Shown here in pieces: positions 24,371-36,200 of a stretch of 64,000 nt of DNA. The notes below the pieces were generated by a model that did not search any database, was not told the origin of the DNA, and saw nothing but the letters and a program-made list of their open reading frames with translations. This stretch comes from Lithospermum erythrorhizon (lineage: Eukaryota; Streptophyta; Magnoliopsida; Boraginales; Boraginaceae), in NCBI GenBank assembly GCA_019722365.1, contig JADFUC010002380.1:806001-870000 (forward strand). Reading direction: 5' to 3'. The translations under genes were made by a program, and so were the position numbers. Each line of letters begins with the position of its first letter. Within the stretch, counting starts at the first letter, position 1.

Positions 24371-24711
24371 TTTTGGGACGCCATTGGTAGCAATGAAGCT
24401 GTGCAAATTGAATTAACTTGACAATCAATGGCGGAATTTCAATGAAAATTAAAGAGGAGGCAAAAATATTAAATATATTTTAATGAACTTTTTTCATTAT
24501 TGAAAGGAGCCGATCGTTATATTTTGTGTGATATTTTGTTATAAACTCTTTTTAAAAGAAAAAACTTAGGGTGTCATTATTTTCGTTGATCTCTTCCAAG
24601 CTTTGCCACACTGTTGACAGGAAAGACAAAGCTATGGATTTTATCATTCAAACTCAACCACCATTGTCTAACACTACTCCACTGAAATATCCTATGCATA
24701 AAACACAAAAA

Positions 24712-25380
24712 TTGAAATTGGACTAGGTAGTCATTGTTAGGTGCATAATATACGCGACATAGTCACCCAAGCTACAAAACTTGTGCACTGAAGTTCCCTT
24801 TTTCTCTTGCTCCATGGAGGAAGCTTAACATACATAACAATGAGATTACACACCACTAAGTATTCTCATGTCTCCATTGAGCATATATAGATCTTGGTAT
24901 CATTGGTTCGCCTATCTTGTTTAAGGAGATGTGCCATGTTTTTATTAATCCCCTTATGGTTGATCATCGTTGCCCCTACTCACCATGATGTTCTCAATTA
25001 CCTCAATTTACCCCCTTGCATGATCTCTAATTCAATTTTATTTCAAAAATCATGATAAATATGTCCATTAGTCTGTTAAGTGAAACAGAAATGCTGCAGA
25101 ATGTACTTGCTTTCATAATTACCCATCCTACAAAACATGTTAACATACACAACAATAAGAATGCATTATACACCACACCAAGTCTTCTCAAGGTTGCTTG
25201 GCCAACGATCCAATATGAATAAGATATATTGAAACTCGGATGATTACCCATCGAACTTCTCATGGTTGATCTAGATCCAAATCCTACAGCACGTCTTCTT
25301 CTCCGCATAGTTTCTTTTTTTTGCCTATATACAGTAATTGGATTATAGTAGACCACTCAGTAATAGACCTGTCCACAAAC
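24712..25380 (-). pseudogene. CDCA7-like remnant D
   Basis: The stretch 24712-24960 matches the 3' flank of copy A (tagtcattgttaggtgca, gaagttccctttt, attctcatg, aaggagatgtgcca). About 25262-25324 is a degraded exon 4: minus strand ttgcctatatac preceded by aaacttt-like and gaagaagac words, with the cysteine codons disrupted. Exons 1-3, 5 and 6 are missing. This is the fourth and most decayed member of the tandem cluster. Confidence 0.55.
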
Positions 25381-25936
25381 AATAACTAATGCAGGTAGCT
25401 ATCCGAGAATCAAATTGAAGTTCAGAGTTCTATATCAAGTGTGCTCAGCATTACATTTTAGTCACTAATTACAGAGAATCTCAAAATAAATAAAAACAAT
25501 AATGAACCCACAAATATTAGTGTGCAATTGGTACAATCAACATCCTAGATTACAAATGAAAAAAAAAAATTACAATATATCATAATTGCTTATTATCTAT
25601 TAAAAAATCCTTTTTAACAAAAATTAAATTACATTAATAACTTAACACTTGCACTTATCACTATAAACATGTATCTAAGGACACAAGTTAGAAAAATCGA
25701 TTTTTAATTTATATTTCATCTCGATAACTAACTTCTCCTTAGCACCAGTGCCAATGAATGAATGGTTGTGAAATTTACATTTAACGCTAAAAAATTCCAA
25801 ACACAATTTGAACCTCTTTCTTTTTGTTCAGGCAGGAGCATCTTTATGAGATTTTTGGTAATGTTGGGCATTGTTGTATATTTTTTATTTTTGCACTTCA
25901 TCTTGTGACGATAAAATGATGTACAATTTGACCCTA

Positions 25937-26087
25937 TTGCTCCCTTAAACATGAACCTTGGGTCATGTATTTTTGTATCAAACAATAAAAATAAGTAGAT
26001 CAACTTCAATAATTAAAAACAAGAGCTAATAAAATTCAATACGTTAATATTCCAAATAAACTACTAAAAACGAAATTAAACAAGTTC
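25937..26087. repeat. 151-bp repeat, copy 1 (twin at 39731-39881)
   Basis: Aligns without gaps to 39731-39881 with about 8 mismatches in 151 (roughly 95% identity). Shared words include tatttttgtatcaaac, aagtagatcaacttc and acgttaatattccaaat. It lies just past the stop of CDCA7-like copy B; its twin lies just past the stop of the MADS-box gene, in the same orientation. Confidence 0.85.
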
Positions 26088-27080
26088 CCTTTTTAATTCC
26101 CCCATGGAGGAAGTTAACATACATATCAATGAGATTATACACCACTAAATATTCTCATGTTGTACATTGAGCACTGATCTAGGCATCATCATTCGTTCAT
26201 CTTGTTTAAGCTTGTCCATAAGGAGATGCGCCACTGACTTGTAACCCATCCTCTTGGCTATCCATATTACATGATGATTTTGCACCATGTTCCTCTTTTT
26301 TAAGCACAAGAAGCTAATTCAAGAAATGGGAAAGTTCGATAAGACATCAACAACTAAGCGTAAAATATTAAGCAAATTGTTGGGTAATAATAGCAAAAAC
26401 AAGAATGGTAATCTCCTCACCTGTTACATATCCAGTAAGGCCTGATGCCTTTCTCTTCTATGCAGTGAGGGCATGCCCACTGTTTATCTGCTCTGACTTC
26501 CTCCAGTTCTGCAAATTGTTTTCCCAACAACATAAAGATTTTATAAGACATCCTTCTAGAAGCTAAAAACTGATTCATGGCTTACCTTCTCCATATCTAA
26601 CTTTGAGGCAACCTCGACAAAAAATCCCTGTACTGGAGTGACAAATTGAACAATCTGTTTTCCCTGCAACGAATAACCTCGAAAATGACAGACAATTCTA
26701 AGGGGATAGGAACGTATTGAAATTCAGATAACCCCAATGCTAACCTATGCATGGTTGATCTCGATCCAAATTACCACATTTCTTGCAATCTTCTTCTCCA
26801 CACAGTTTAGTTCGTCTGTATATGCAGTTATTTGATTATAGTGGACCAATCAGCAATTAACCATCCACATGAAATAAGAAATAACTATCTGAAGTGTCTT
26901 TTGAGCTATCATAATTACCATATCGCTTGCAATCACCATAAAAGATGGTGTCTTTTGATCTATCTTACTTACCAATCACAGAGAATCTCAAAAGCAAAAC
27001 ACATATCATTTATCTAAGTAACAATCATCAGATACAAGTATTACCACCACGTTCAACTAATTTTTCAATCAACAACCAGG

Positions 27081-27196
27081 CGATGGAAATTAGTCTCCGG
27101 AATTTTGACCCCAAAACGAATAGTAAGCGCTTCACAGGTATTATCGAGCTTACTAGAACCAGAGCCAATGAACGGGCAGTTTCTGCGGTCGCATAG
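27081..27196 (+). other. Antisense coding-like stretch in intron 3 of copy B
   Basis: Plus-strand open stretch beginning MEISLRNFDPKTNSKRFTG and continuing IIELTRTRANERAVSAVA to a stop at 27194-27196, inside an intron of a minus-strand gene. A degraded twin lies in intron 3 of copy A, so it predates that duplication. It resembles an exon piece of a larger protein, but I do not recognise the family. Confidence 0.4.
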
Positions 27197-27900
27197 ATCA
27201 TGGTAGGAACAAAATCAATTATAACCTCAGAAAATGTTTTTTCTTCAAGTATGATTTAACAAAACTATAAAAATGAGAGGTCACTTATGCAAGTTATCAC
27301 ATCTTGCTCAATGATAGACTACTATGAAGGCAAGTATTATGTGTAACCTTCCTCAATATCCAAAGAAACACTATTCGGGTCCCTTCTACTCTATTATGAG
27401 CCAAATTAAACAACTCATCAAATATCATATAAAAATATGCAAATAGCACAAAAAAACTATCAACTTTATATAATTTTTAGTCTGAAAAAATAATGGATAA
27501 CCCAACCTGCAGAAATGGCAGCAGAATCCATGAGTATAAGTAGGACAATTCCTTCTTAAAATGAGTGTCCGCCCCTTCTCTATATATAGCAGCAGTAAGT
27601 TAACACGAAACTCATTTTGGATATATTTTTATCAAAATATTATACAACCTATAAACAAATATTTACTTACAAAACAAAAATATACACAAATATTTGAGTT
27701 CAAATTTTAAAACCAGACGATCTTTTAGTAATGGATAGAGTAAATTATTTTTTGAAGCTTTTACAAGACAATTTCATTAGGCCATTAAAATTGAAACATA
27801 GGTTTATTAAACACAGAACACAAAATACTCCCTCCATCTCTAAAAGACCGTCTATTTTTTATCAACATTAACAAACTTTCATGTCTTAATTGACTTGCGC

Positions 27901-28262
27901 GTACGCACATTGCAGTCCGGTTGGTCCGGATAATGAGGACATGGGGCCAGGACGTGCTTTCCGGTTTGGACACGGTAACCATATCGGATTTTTTTACGTA
28001 ACCGGTCGAACCCTTACTAGGTGGATGCGGATCGGTTTTGGACCGATTCGGTTGGATGCGATCAGCAAATCGGGAAAAAGAAAACAAAATTAGAAAAATA
28101 AATTAAGCGGTTCTGCTACAGGGTTAAGCGTTAGGTTCTTAACGGGGTTTGGTTCAAATTTTTAGAACCGGGCGGGACGGATTGTAGCTTCGATAGATTA
28201 ATGGGCAGGATCTCGGATGGTAGGCGGATAATTGGCTCACAGACTCGGGAGGCTCGGGCAGC
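27901..28262. mobile_element. Insertion of about 362 bp in intron 2 of copy B
   Basis: Copy A reads ttgactcgcgc followed within four bases by aatgttaacag. Copy B has the same left border (ttgacttgcgc, ending 27900) and right border (aatgttaatag, from 28263), separated by 362 bp of GC-richer DNA (tccggttggtccgga, cggttttggaccgattcgg). Its borders are therefore defined by the empty site in copy A. No clear terminal repeats or target duplication were seen. Confidence 0.6.
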
Positions 28263-29069
28263 AATGTTAATAGTAAAATAGATTGAAAATCTACTGTGAT
28301 CTTAAAATGCATGATTATCTGAAAAAATTAATTTATATTATGATTTGATTGTTTGCGTTTTAATATATATTTTAATCTAATCTCGATGTGGTTTTCATTT
28401 CAGGTGTAGGCTTTTTTTAGAATCTGATATGGTTTTATTTATCATAATAAAATATTTTTTTATCTAGCAATCGTATATTTTGAAACGGAGGATTATTAAA
28501 TATATTTTAATAATTTTACAAACATCATATAACGACTCAAAGTGACAGAGGTGAAATTTCGCTCCCTCCATTTTTTACTTGTCAACGTGGTAGCAAATTC
28601 TTTCTTTTTTTGAACTTGTCATTTTATATTTTCCAATTACATTTAGGTTCTTTTCATTCTAGGCATTAAATATGTAGAAAAACATTTTCTTTTTCTACTT
28701 TGAATATTGCACAATATATCTTAAACTTTTGACTATCCTTAGAAACAACATTTCTTGTTATTGTATACCTCAATAGTTGGGATAGAAGGAGAAATAGAAG
28801 TTCCTTTAACTCGGCTCGAACGGCGTAAAGGGTTTGAGCTATAATCAACCTTCCGGGCTTTGCTGAGATGGGTTTTCTGTGGACCCAGAGATTTGAGTTG
28901 CGAGAGTGTTTTTTGGACTCCCAATGTAGCCAATTTCATCTGTTTTCAAAATCCAACTCACAATTACTTGACTTGCTGCAGTAATCCGACTCAAGAGGAA
29001 ATTGGGAAGCTGCCTTGTTATTTCTTGGATTCGAGCTTGTCGAATTTCTTCATAGGAATTTCCCATTCT

Positions 29070-31150
29070 TGATATTTTAGATGCTGTTCAGGGGGTTTCT
29101 GTTTGTGTTTATGCCCGCGCACACAAATTTGACTTAAGATACGCTTCTAGTATATGAATATTTTGTCATCGATATCATTTTTTGTAACTATTACATTTTA
29201 AAAATAAAGGGCAAAATAGTCATTTCCTCCTCAAACAAATCTTATTTGGGTGTGTGTATAACTTCGATTACCCATTTACTCAGGTACTAAATTTACCAAA
29301 TTAACATCACGGTGAGAATAATTGAGGTCCAGTTAGATGTTTTAAAATGTTCGTTTTGAATAATATTTTATTTCTTGAAGACAATCGGATAAAAGTATGC
29401 AAAATAGCCCCAAAGCGTTGATAGCCACTACGTTAGAGTAAGCTGATTTGGGGTTAATGAAAATGAGATGAATATAGGCGAATGAAGATGAATAATTTGA
29501 GTTTTGGCGTAAAATCGCGCAAGCGAGCAAAAATAGAAACTCAAACAAGTTAAACTTAAAATTTCACTTATACATTCACCTAAGTTCATCATAATCCAAA
29601 CAAGGTGAACTTAATGAGGAAAGATTTTTGGTCATGTTGGTGGTGCTTATTTTTTACAAAGAGAACCTGACCTTCGCATGATGATTGAAATTAATTTTAG
29701 GATTAATTGCACATTGATTATACGTGTTTACTTGGCGTTTTATTATTCGATTACAGCGTATTTAAAATGACTCATTGATGACAGCACATGTTTGACAAGT
29801 ATCGCTTAATTAATTCCGTTAAAAATGGAAGTTAAATTTGAAGGCTTTTTAGGTAAATTGAGAGATAAATTATCAACGCTCATTTTAGATAATTTTTACA
29901 CATTCTATTAAAATTTTGAGTCCAAATGTTTGGATGAGATTATTGTTTTAAATATTTGTTGAGATTAACTATTTGGATGAGATAAATATTTTTGTAGCGA
30001 AATTTATTAAAATTAAAAAATTACCGATATTCGAGCTTCTAATTCTCCATATTTCTCCGTTACTATTGTATTAAAGTACTAAACACTAACAAATATGTCT
30101 AACATTCTGGGTACCCTATTTATCTTCTTTATTTGTCTGAAACTTGAAATTCGGATAAATGTTTTTAATAAAAAAAACGCCACGTTTTTCAGTATATTTT
30201 AGTTAAGGATGAAGAAGCATGTTTTTACTCAAAATACTATACCTTTCTAGCACTCCACGGATTAGTTGAACAGATGACCTCTGGTCGGATCTTCTGATCA
30301 GTTCTGCCGAGGAAAACTAAATCCTGGCTCGAGGTTTTTAATTTCTTCGCCTGATCTTGCCCTTGTGACTTCGGCAGCTAATAACTAAAATTAGCTGCAA
30401 GAATTTTACAACTATATAATGCTTATAAGCGTGCGTCTTTTTTATCTGATAGCATTATAAAAAAGCGAGTTTTTTTAAGTATAATTTATTTTAATGCGGA
30501 GAAAAGCGTATTTTTACGCTTCAAGACCATACGCGTCACGGGTTTTATACCCGTACTTACTAACATGGAGAGAAACTGAGAAAGGAATGGTATAATACGG
30601 AATATATCATAATTACACATTATCTATTAAAAAAATATTTTCACAAAAATGACTTCATGTCTGCACCTATCATTATAAACTTGTGCCCATCAATTTTTAA
30701 TTTATATTTCATCTTGATTCATATCGACAATTGACTTCTCCATCGATTTTTAGTTTATAGTTCATCTCGATTCAAAGAAGACACAGCTAAAGCGGTGGGT
30801 TACTCCTTCCCTCTTCGTTTAGACAGGAGCATCTTTTATGAGTTTTTTGGTCATGTTGGAATTGTTGTATATTATGACAAAGAAGACACAGCTAAAACGT
30901 TAGAGTTACTCAGCTTCTGGATTCCTATATGGTGAAGCTTTTGAGAATTGCTTAACTTTGATGGAGAAGACAAAACTGCCTTGTAAACTAAATTAATTTG
31001 TTAGGGAACCATTCTCTACAAGTCTACAACTACTCCACCTCAATATCATATGCAGAAAACACTAAGATTAAATAATGAGATACATTATACTTGTGTTCAA
31101 TAAATGTATTCTCATGTCCTCCATTAAACACTGATCTCGTCGGCTTCATC
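29070..31150. other. Intergenic between copies B and C
   Basis: No supported gene. It contains a degraded relative of the TTTGGATTAGG-ended MITE (29280-29605). At 30807-30900 a duplicated piece (aggagcatctttta, gttgtatatt, aaagaagacacag) is also found near 25830 and 20135, marking the repeated unit of the tandem cluster. Confidence 0.45.
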
Positions 31151-31152
31151 AT

Positions 31153-32999
31153 TCATTCGCCTTGTTTAAGCTTGTCCATAAGGAGATGTGCCACTGACTT
31201 GTAACCCATCTTCCTGGCTGTGTATATTGCTATACCAGTTGGCACCATTTTCCTCCTTTTTAAGCATAATGAGCTAATTCAAGAAACAAAAAAGCATGAT
31301 CAGACACGAACAAATAAGCGATAATTCTTGGGAATTATTGCAAGAACTAAGTATTCAACAAAAAACAAGACTAGTTCATACCTGTTACATATCCAGTAAG
31401 GCCTGGTTCCTTCATCTTCTATGCAGTGAGGGCATGCCCACTGTTTGTTTGCTCTGACTTCCTCCAGTTCTGCAAATTGATTTTCCAATGACATTTTACA
31501 AGACATCATTTTTGTAAAAGTGAATAACTGATTCATGCATTACCTTCTCCGTATCTAATAAGGAGGCAAGCTCGACAAAGAACTCCTGTACTGGAGTGAC
31601 ATATTGAGCAATCAGTTTTCCCTGCGACGAATAACCTTTAGCTTCACAGACAATTCTAAAGGAATATAAATATATTGAAACTCAAATAATTGCAATGGTA
31701 ACCTATGCATGGTTGGTCTAGATCCAAATCACCACAACGCTTGCAATCTTCTTCTCCACACAGTTTCTTTTGCCTATATACAGTTATTGGATTATTGCAG
31801 ACCATTCAGTAATGAACCATCCACAAACAATAAGTAATACGGAGTAGCTATCTGGAGGGAATCCAAATTGAAGTTCAGAGTTCTATATGAAGTGTGCTCA
31901 GTATTAAATTTGAGTAGTTAGTTACAGAGAATCTCAAAAGCAAAAAAAAACAATCATCGGATACAAGTATTCGTGTGCAATTAATTTTTAATCAACATCT
32001 AATGGGACAAATTAAACTATTTGGTTCCCTTCAACTCTATTATTACTCCAATGGGACAAATTAAATAACTCATCATTCATCAAAGATCATATTAAAATAA
32101 CTAGACAACAAAAAATCTAACAACTTCATCAATTTTTTTCTAGACAAATACGGAGTAATTGATAACCAAACCTGCAAAAATGGCAGCAGATTCCATAAGT
32201 AGGATCATACAGACTCCCTCTTCCCTTGCTTGTACATCGCCGTGAAAGCGCCTCAGGTGAAAACCTCTCCGTCAACACCTTTTCTATATACCAGCAATAA
32301 GTTAACAACAAAAAACTCAATTTTCCAAATTTATACTACCTCCATCGCTCAAAGATTGTCCATTTTGTTTTTCAGTGGTCAAAATTAACAAACTTCGAGG
32401 TATTAATTAACATATACAACTTCAATTTGAATTAAAATATTCATGTTAATGTAAAGTAGGCGGGAAATACTAAATTCTTATATATTTTCACAAAATATAT
32501 AATTCAATATATACAAAAATACTAAAGGTAAACACAATAAACCTTTAATTGTTGGAGTAGAAGGACAAAAAGGCAGAGCTTTCAGGGACTTCTCAGAATA
32601 GCAACAACTTCCTCGTAATCGGCTCGAACGGCGTAAAGGGGTAGAGCTATAATCAACTTTCTGCAATTTTCTAACATGGGTTTTCTCTGATTTTGTAGCA
32701 GAAGCTAAAGATTTGAGTTCTGTGAGTGTTTTTTGGACACCCAAAGTAGCCAGCCGTCTCTGTTATTCAAATTGCAGTTATAAATCTTTGTTAACGTACG
32801 TTTTTTTAAGTTAATATTACAATAATTTTTAACCGCTATCCTGTATACAATGACATTCGGGTCAAGGATAAGAAACCTTAATTCAGCGGTAGATTATTGA
32901 TTATATCGTAAATGGAGAAAAGTATACCTACACCTTGTTTTCTTGGATTCGAGCTTGTCGAATTTGTTCATATGCAGAGTTTGTTCCTGGTTTTCCCAT
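31153..32999 (-). CDS. CDCA7-like zf-4CXXC_R1 zinc-finger protein, intact copy C
   Basis: Seven exons: 32934-32999, 32543-32759, 32172-32283, 31703-31773, 31544-31621, 31382-31469, 31153-31273. All GT-AG borders and phases agree, giving 250 aa. The N-terminus (residues 9-22, AYEQIRQARIQENK) and a basic RRSSRLRG stretch precede the cysteine-rich domain at about 110-235: CCHFC (127-131), CGEEDCKRC (137-145), CSIC (160-163), CRAC (171-174), CPHC (194-197), C209 and C214, then MGYKSVAHLLMDKL. This is the zinc-finger domain of the monoamine-oxidase A repressor R1/CDCA7 family. CDCA7 proteins partner the remodeler HELLS/DDM1 and influence DNA methylation, but this copy has PYWICN where canonical CDCA7 has a GICNC-type motif, so its role may differ. 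A TATA box lies 67 bp upstream. It is the only undamaged member of the cluster. Confidence 0.88.
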
Positions 33000-33065
33000 T
33001 CTTGATTTATTCGGTGCTGTTATTGGGTTTGTGTTTATGTTTGTGTGTAATGTAAGCTCTAACGG

Positions 33066-33075
33066 CTATATAAGG
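33066..33075 (-). promoter_or_regulatory. TATA box of CDCA7-like copy C
   Basis: CCTTATATAG on the minus strand, 67 bp upstream of the ATG at 32999. Copies A and B show no equivalent box at this distance. Confidence 0.55.
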
Positions 33076-33185
33076 GATGCACACGAATTTTAATTTTTTT
33101 TATTGGGCCTTTTAGTTGCAGGAAATTTGTTATTCAGGATTTTTTGCTTGAAAGGATTAAATTTTATATTATCTATCATATCTAT

Positions 33186-33210
33186 TTATATATATATATA
33201 TATATATAGA
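33186..33210. repeat. (TA)n microsatellite
   Basis: An uninterrupted run of about eleven TA units upstream of CDCA7-like copy C. Confidence 0.9.
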
Positions 33211-33214
33211 AGTC

Positions 33215-36200
33215 TGAATTTATTTTTGTGTTCTTTTCTTTTTTGCTTAGGCCCAAAAATATCTGTTAAACGCCCCATTTAATTATTTATGAAAGTGCAA
33301 TTGTATTTTGATAATTTTAATTTAACTAAAATGCTATCAATACTATACAAATTCAATATTATAGTATTTCACATGTAAATATTGTCTCACCGTAGGACTC
33401 TACTAGCACTATTTTGATGGTCAACAATGATTACCTATTTTTTTTTAATAAATTAACCGCTTAATGCATTAGACAAGGTTGTTGTACAATCACAAAATAA
33501 AACAAGTATGTATTTCATAATGCCATTCCCAACATTCTTAATGACATTTTATGTCTATGTCACATAGGAAATTTGAGGACAAACAGAAGGGCTCTGTTAA
33601 TCAGGCGAAACTGTTTCACTTTGCTTTGGGGCTTAAAGACAAGGGAGAAAAACTTCACAGTAATGCTGTAAAGATGGTATTTTGATGGTCAAGTTTTTAT
33701 TAAGTTTTATAACATAATAAAAAAAATTATATAAATTACAAGTTTAAATTGTTATCCTAAAAAATTTAATATGTACTACATTATAAATTAAAAGACACAA
33801 GTAAACTTTTAATTTGAATGCTCGATTTTTTTTTATAAATTAGAAAACAGATTCCTAAAACAAAATATAATACAAATTTCATAATTTTAGTTTGATAAAA
33901 TTAAGACACTAGAAGTCATATTCAAATCAACCATGGTATATTAACTATGTAAGCGAATACAAAGCTATAATAATTAAATTACTTCTAAATGGCCTTATTA
34001 TTAGCTATTAATTTCATAGTAGGAGAATTACATTATAAGAAAGTTTGCAGAAACTAATCATTATACTCTCATAATAGTGAAGAGAAATATTGATATCAAA
34101 CTCAAAAATATGTCGAGGTCCATCAAGTGTAATCGGTATGAGAACATCATATTATTATCAAGATTGATAATAACTATTGATTCTTCTTTTATTTTAATTA
34201 TGAAGGTTCTTGTGTAATGTGTTTATTGTATTAATAAGGATAGCTAATCAGCCCCGAAAATTTATATAAAGTTTTATAATGATGAGAATTTACTCAAGAT
34301 AAAGTCAAATACATCCCAACTAATAAAACGTAAGAAAGAAGAAAATGACCCTTGAGGAAAAAGCAGAGAGAATCGCCGCCACCGAATCAAAAAGGGAAAA
34401 AGCAAGAACAAAAAATAGGACATATTGATCTCGATGAGGATGATGATGCAATAATGAAGATATCAACTTTCATAAAAAAAACAAAAGGATAAAGAAGGGG
34501 AACTTCTGATTTATTTGAGGAAGATAATTTAATTTTTATTCAAACTTGAATCGAATATTTCTGATTCTCGAAGAATGAGGGATGAAGGGATTATAATGCA
34601 GTTTAAAATGTGTAAAACATATTTAGAGATTTGATGATTTCATAGCTTTAGAAAAATGATACTTTTAAAATTTATAAAAGTTTATTTATTCGTTAATTTA
34701 TTTCTATATTACACATTTTTGTTAGCTTTTATACTTATATAAAAATCTGCGTGTAGCTATCAAGTATAATGCACTTACATCGAAATTTTAAAAGTTTCTC
34801 TCGCTTTTTGAGCCGGACTAAAATAGCAGCCAATGATGGTATAATTGTATTTTAATAAATTTTAATTGAACTAAAAGACTAAAAATACAAATCCTATAAT
34901 ATATGGTTTTACATGCAAATAGAATTATTTTATTGTAGAGACTCTATTATATGACTCTACTTAATAAAATTATTAAGTTTGATATAAAATTAACATTCTT
35001 GTTACTTGAATAATCAAAAGTATTATGTTAAGAATAATTATGGGTTAAAAATATTAGCTATTTGCATTTTTTTTTTAAAAATTATACTTATGTAAAAAAT
35101 AATTGAGTTTATAATTAAAATTTGAATCTATCAAAATTGAAGAAATTTTCAAATTTTTATTTGAAGCTATGTAAATTTGTTGTTATTAAAATTTATAGCT
35201 AAGCAGTTACATAGTAATGAAATACTACCTCTCCGTCCACTTAAAAGATTGTTGACAACCCAAAAATTTTGTTGAAATGCTTGAACTTTGATCTTAAATA
35301 TATTTATTTGTGTTATATAATATCTTATAAAAAATATATGGAAATGGAAGAGAGATGTTTGAAATGTAATTTTAAATTGTTTATAGTTTTTACATCCAGT
35401 ATTATGCAATCTGAGTAAAAATATCATGGTCGAGGTGGAAGAAATGAGCAAAAAAAGTAACATAGACAATCTTTGTGGGATGAAAATCTAGTATTAGGAA
35501 GGAAGAGATATAAGTTAAAGTCATTTGCGAGGACAATATGAAGAAGCTAGCGGAACCACTGCTACTTTGTTTTCACGTTATCTACGGGTATTATATAATA
35601 TACGATGAAAAATATTTAAAGTAATAATATATTCAACTCAATTTACTAAAAATATTATAGTACATTATTCCATGTATATAAATTAGCATGACAAAGTTTG
35701 TTAATTTGATCATTAAAAAATTAATCTAGACAATCTTCTCTGCATGAATAAAAGTATTCAAATTATGTTTGAATAGTATCCAATAATTATGACAGGTGAC
35801 GTTTTTAATTTTGAGCTCAAATCTTTTATAAAATTTTGTTATATTATATTGTGAAATATGTATATATATAATATTTTGAACTTGCTATAATATGTAATGT
35901 CTTACAGCTATCGATATTATTACCAGTAAAATTTTAAATGGTATGATTATTTGAAAAGAAAAGAAATTGAGCAAATCTCTTAGAAGCGTCATATTTAGTA
36001 TTTGCCAAATTTTGAATTTTGGTGGTTGAGTTTTAAATTGAAAAAAGAAAATCCATTTAGAGATGGTGTCTCTGGAGTGCCATATTTTTTGATTTTGTGA
36101 GTTAAGTTTAAATATTTTTGTTAATGGCCCAGAAAGGGTAGGCGATCCTTTAGAGATGAATATGAAATTTAGTATTTATAAATTTTAAATTTTAGTCAGT

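Larger units (their letters stand above)
26145..29066 (-). pseudogene. CDCA7-like zinc-finger gene copy B (zinc domain intact, 5' end broken)
   Basis: Exons: 29014-29066, 28769-28939, 27507-27579, 26745-26815, 26586-26663, 26421-26508, 26145-26313. The zinc-binding exons 4-7 are open and in phase and keep all ligands (LCGEEDCKKCGNLD, DCSICHSST, CRGCLKVRYGE, WACPHCIEEKG, PYWICN, MGYKSVAHLLMDKL). The C-terminus is 16 residues longer than in copy C. Lesions: exon 1 has a 2-nt insertion and a GC instead of GT donor, so joining to exon 2 gives an immediate TGA; exon 2 ends ATTGAG|gt, one base short of copies A and C, so exon 3 is read out of frame and stops. No TATA box matches that of copy C. Internal initiation in exon 2 or alternative splicing could rescue part of it; expression data would decide. 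Confidence 0.62.

Noticed and set aside
24424..24620. Second hAT-like MITE (caatggcggaatttc left, ctttgccacactg right)
   Set aside because: Ends match poorly and no target duplication was found.
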